DNA from: Bacteroidia bacterium
Lineage (GTDB): Bacteria > Bacteroidota > Bacteroidia > B-17B0 > Aurantibacillaceae
Reading direction: 5' to 3'
Length of the DNA stretch: 64,000 bases
NCBI GenBank assembly: GCA_018000995.1
Contig: JAGNIU010000001.1
Span: 248,001 to 312,000, forward strand
Shown: positions 62,094 through 64,000 of the stretch, one piece after another
Position numbering within the stretch: the stretch's first letter is position 1
How the letters are laid out: the number at the start of each line of letters is the position of its first letter
The notes under the pieces: model-generated
Database searches by the model: none
Told to the model about the DNA's origin: nothing
Seen by the model: the letters and a program-made list of their open reading frames with translations, nothing else
Program-made: the position numbers and the translations under genes

Positions 62094-63059
62094 ATGAAAA
62101 AATCAGTTTATATCTCCGGAATTAGTTGCGCCATTTTAATGTTGTTTGGCTGCATCTTTAAAGTCATGCACTGGCCGGGAGCCAGCGTGATGATTATTTC
62201 TTCAGTGACTTTGTTTTGCTTTTGGTTTTTACCTTCAGGCTTAATGAACAGTTACGAGTCGTTGCCACTTAAAAAAATGAAAACACTTCACGTTGTTTCT
62301 TTTATTGTGTTCGCGGTTTGTATGATGAGCGTTTTGTTCAAAGTAATGCATTGGCCGGGAGCGTCTGTGTTTTTACTTTTAGGAATATTGTTGCCCTTTA
62401 TTGTTTTTCTTCCTGTGTATTTATACCACACCAGTGAAGAAGAAAAAACAGGTAACAAAAATTTCTTTGGTCTAACTATTGGGCTTACTTTTCTTGCTGT
62501 GTTTGGTGTGTTGTTAGCTTTAAGTGTAAGTAAGCAAGTGATTCAGAGCGCTGTGATGTCGGTAACCCAAAATGAAACAACAACACGTTTTTTTATTGGT
62601 GAGCCTAAAGATTCTGAAGTTGGCAAAACAGCAACGGAGCTTTTAAATTACACAGATGAACTAAAGTGTATGGTGCTAACGGCTGATGGTGAAAACATGT
62701 GCGACGGAAATAAAACAAATGCCAATTACAGTGCTGAAAATATTTCGGGTGCAGATAACAGAGAAGTAGTGAAAAGAGTATTTTTCTCGGGAGAAGGCGA
62801 ATCAAAAGCTAAACTTCTAAAAGAAAAAGTAAATGCTTTCCGCGAAACTGTTTTATCCACTAAAAATATTAGTCCTGAATTAGCCGAGTTAACTAAAACA
62901 CTTTTCGATACAAGTGATAATGACGTGAATGGTGTTTATCAAAATGACATGGCGTGGGAACATAGAGAGTTATATAATTACTCTTTAATTTTTACGCTTG
63001 ACTTCTTATCTAAACTACAAAGCAATGTTCGTTTGGTAGAGGGTGAGGCTCTGAAGTAG
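62094..63059 (+). CDS. GldL/GldM-like fused membrane protein with two HWPG hairpins
   Basis: The 321-residue protein is a shorter relative of the preceding one, starting 4 bp after its stop. It has two hairpins with FKVMHWPGAS (about 22-31 and 82-91, a step of 60 residues). A helix like that of GldM follows (LAVFGVLLALSVSKQVIQ, compare the GldM LLALNVSKEIL type). The soluble periplasmic domain (about 155-321) ends in WEHRELYNYSLIFTLDFLSK and NVRLVEGEAL, a pattern shared with GldM. The pair may form a hetero-oligomer. There is no acidic residue in the hairpins. Followed by a strong terminator. Confidence 0.85.
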   Translation: MKKSVYISGISCAILMLFGCIFKVMHWPGASVMIISSVTLFCFWFLPSGLMNSYESLPLKKMKTLHVVSFIVFAVCMMSVLFKVMHWPGASVFLLLGILLPFIVFLPVYLYHTSEEEKTGNKNFFGLTIGLTFLAVFGVLLALSVSKQVIQSAVMSVTQNETTTRFFIGEPKDSEVGKTATELLNYTDELKCMVLTADGENMCDGNKTNANYSAENISGADNREVVKRVFFSGEGESKAKLLKEKVNAFRETVLSTKNISPELAELTKTLFDTSDNDVNGVYQNDMAWEHRELYNYSLIFTLDFLSKLQSNVRLVEGEALK

Positions 63060-63085
63060 AAACAGAGCGTGTTATGGTTAAGAAA

Positions 63086-63112
63086 AAAGGCGGAAATTAA
63101 TTTCCGCCTTTT
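63086..63112. terminator. Bidirectional terminator
   Basis: AAAAGGCGGAAAT-TA-ATTTCCGCCTTTT, a perfect stem, serves the plus-strand PadR operon and the convergent metH-type gene. Confidence 0.93.
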
Positions 63113-63115
63113 GTT

Positions 63116-64000
63116 TTAGTAACCTAACACAGGACCGAGCCATCGCTCAACTATTTCGAAATTCATGTTCTTACGTTTCGAATAATCTTCCACTTGCTCT
63201 TTGGTGATTTTCCCTACTCCGAAGTATTGCGCTTCTTTATTAGCAAAATATAATCCACTAACAGCAGCCGTTGGCACCATTGCTAAACTCTCAGTTAAAA
63301 TTATTCCAGTCTCTTTTTCTACATTTAATAATTTCCAAATAGTAGTTTTCTCAGTATGGTCAGGTTGTGCGGGATAACCCGGAGCCGGACGAATACCCGC
63401 GTACTCTTCCTTAATTAAATCTTCGTTACTCAACGTTTCATTCTTAGCATAAGCCCAAATTTCGGTACGGACTTTCTTATGCATTAATTCTGCAAATGCT
63501 TCTGCTAATCTATCAGCTATTGCTTTTAACATAATCGCGCTATAATCGTCGTGGTCTTTTTCAAAACGTTTTACGTGCTCATCAATGCCAATTCCTGTTG
63601 TTAAAGCAAAAGCACCAACATAATCCGTTGCGTTATCTTTATTGGCAATTTCTTTTGGTTTAATAAAATCAGCTAAAGCAATGTTATGTTGTCCAGCCGG
63701 TTTTTTTGTTTGCTGACGAATAGTATGGAAAGTGCATTTTACATTTTTACCGTCTTCACTTAATACTTCCACATCATCATGATTCACAGTGTGCGCCGGA
63801 TAAATTCCAATTACTGCATTAGCTTGTAACCATTTTTCATCAATGATCTTCTTTAACATGGCCTGGGCATCAGCAAATAATTTTTTTGCTTCTGCACCAC
63901 GCTCTTTGTCATCAAATATTTTTGGGTAAGACCCTTTCATTTCCCAGCTATGGAAAAACGGTGTCCAATCAATAAACTCAGAAATTTCTTTTAAAGAATA
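63116..64000 (-). CDS. metH: Methionine synthase (B12-dependent) activation domain, partial
   Basis: The frame is open from the right edge (64000) to the stop at 63116, so only about 294 C-terminal codons are visible. The stretch matches the AdoMet-binding reactivation domain of MetH: EFIDWTPFFHSWEMKG, DYVGAFALTTGIGIDEH and the AdoMet-binding RPAPGYPAQPDHTEK, then ATGIILTESLAM-like text and SGLYFANKEAQYFGVGKI. The rest of the enzyme (homocysteine, folate and cobalamin domains) would lie beyond the window if the gene is full length. The enzyme transfers a methyl from methyl-THF to homocysteine. A stand-alone activation protein cannot be excluded. Confidence 0.85.
   Translation of the reverse strand, partial: YSLKEISEFIDWTPFFHSWEMKGSYPKIFDDKERGAEAKKLFADAQAMLKKIIDEKWLQANAVIGIYPAHTVNHDDVEVLSEDGKNVKCTFHTIRQQTKKPAGQHNIALADFIKPKEIANKDNATDYVGAFALTTGIGIDEHVKRFEKDHDDYSAIMLKAIADRLAEAFAELMHKKVRTEIWAYAKNETLSNEDLIKEEYAGIRPAPGYPAQPDHTEKTTIWKLLNVEKETGIILTESLAMVPTAAVSGLYFANKEAQYFGVGKITKEQVEDYSKRKNMNFEIVERWLGPVLGY

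Overview
This is a chromosomal window from a Bacteroidota bacterium, most likely of the Flavobacteriia/Sphingobacteriia type. The evidence is AT-rich coding sequence, TAnnTTTG-type -7 promoter boxes, several secreted proteins with C-terminal type IX secretion (T9SS) sorting domains, a Bacteroidota-type TonB-dependent receptor, futalosine-pathway MqnA and GldL/GldM-like membrane proteins. The genus cannot be read from the sequence. No rRNA, tRNA, CRISPR array, insertion sequence or prophage was seen. Both ends cut through genes: a membrane protein at base 1 and a metH-type gene at base 64000.

Layout. 1-4.1 kb: two tandem paralogous polytopic membrane proteins and a dolichyl-phosphate-mannose-synthase-like glycosyltransferase. 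4.1-13.9 kb: a T9SS cargo protein, rpoN and tyrS, a RelE/ParE-type toxin-antitoxin pair, an alpha/beta hydrolase, an LD-carboxypeptidase, a NUMOD4-HNH nuclease-like gene and metG. 13.9-25.5 kb: a T9SS metalloprotease, a lipid kinase, a T9SS polysaccharide deacetylase-like protein and a tight four-gene operon that looks like an exopolysaccharide synthesis and export machine (TolC-like/TIM-barrel fusion, HlyD-like adaptor, zinc-ribbon protein with a degenerate GGDEF-like domain, processive GT2 synthase). 25.5-37.6 kb: mqnA, purM, a beta-propeller membrane protein, a TPR protein ending where a SpoIIE phosphatase domain would begin, rnhB, two peroxiredoxins, a CsgG-like cluster and small secreted proteins.

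37.7-49.3 kb: a membrane protein followed by a phosphate-acquisition island: PhoB-like regulator, TonB-dependent receptor, T9SS beta-helix protein, a second regulator with a degenerate receiver, a phosphate-selective-porin-like protein and a PiT transporter. Four of the promoters carry TTAAC-type heptamers repeated every 11 bp, the geometry of Pho boxes. 49.3-60.2 kb: an SRPBCC protein, an SDR oxidoreductase, two LPS-type glycosyltransferases, an omega-amidase, leuS, a DUF922-like protein, a thioredoxin-fold protein, riboflavin synthase and nadD, with many dispersed hairpin repeats between genes, including eight palindromes spaced 50-53 bp apart after ribE.

60.3-63.1 kb: the most novel locus. 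A PadR regulator precedes two proteins that join GldL-like FK-x-x-HWPG membrane hairpins (three and two copies) to a GldM-like transmembrane helix and periplasmic domain. They look like fused relatives of the T9SS/gliding motor pair GldL-GldM but lack the acidic membrane residue expected of the motor. All functional calls were made from sequence reading only; no database search was run.
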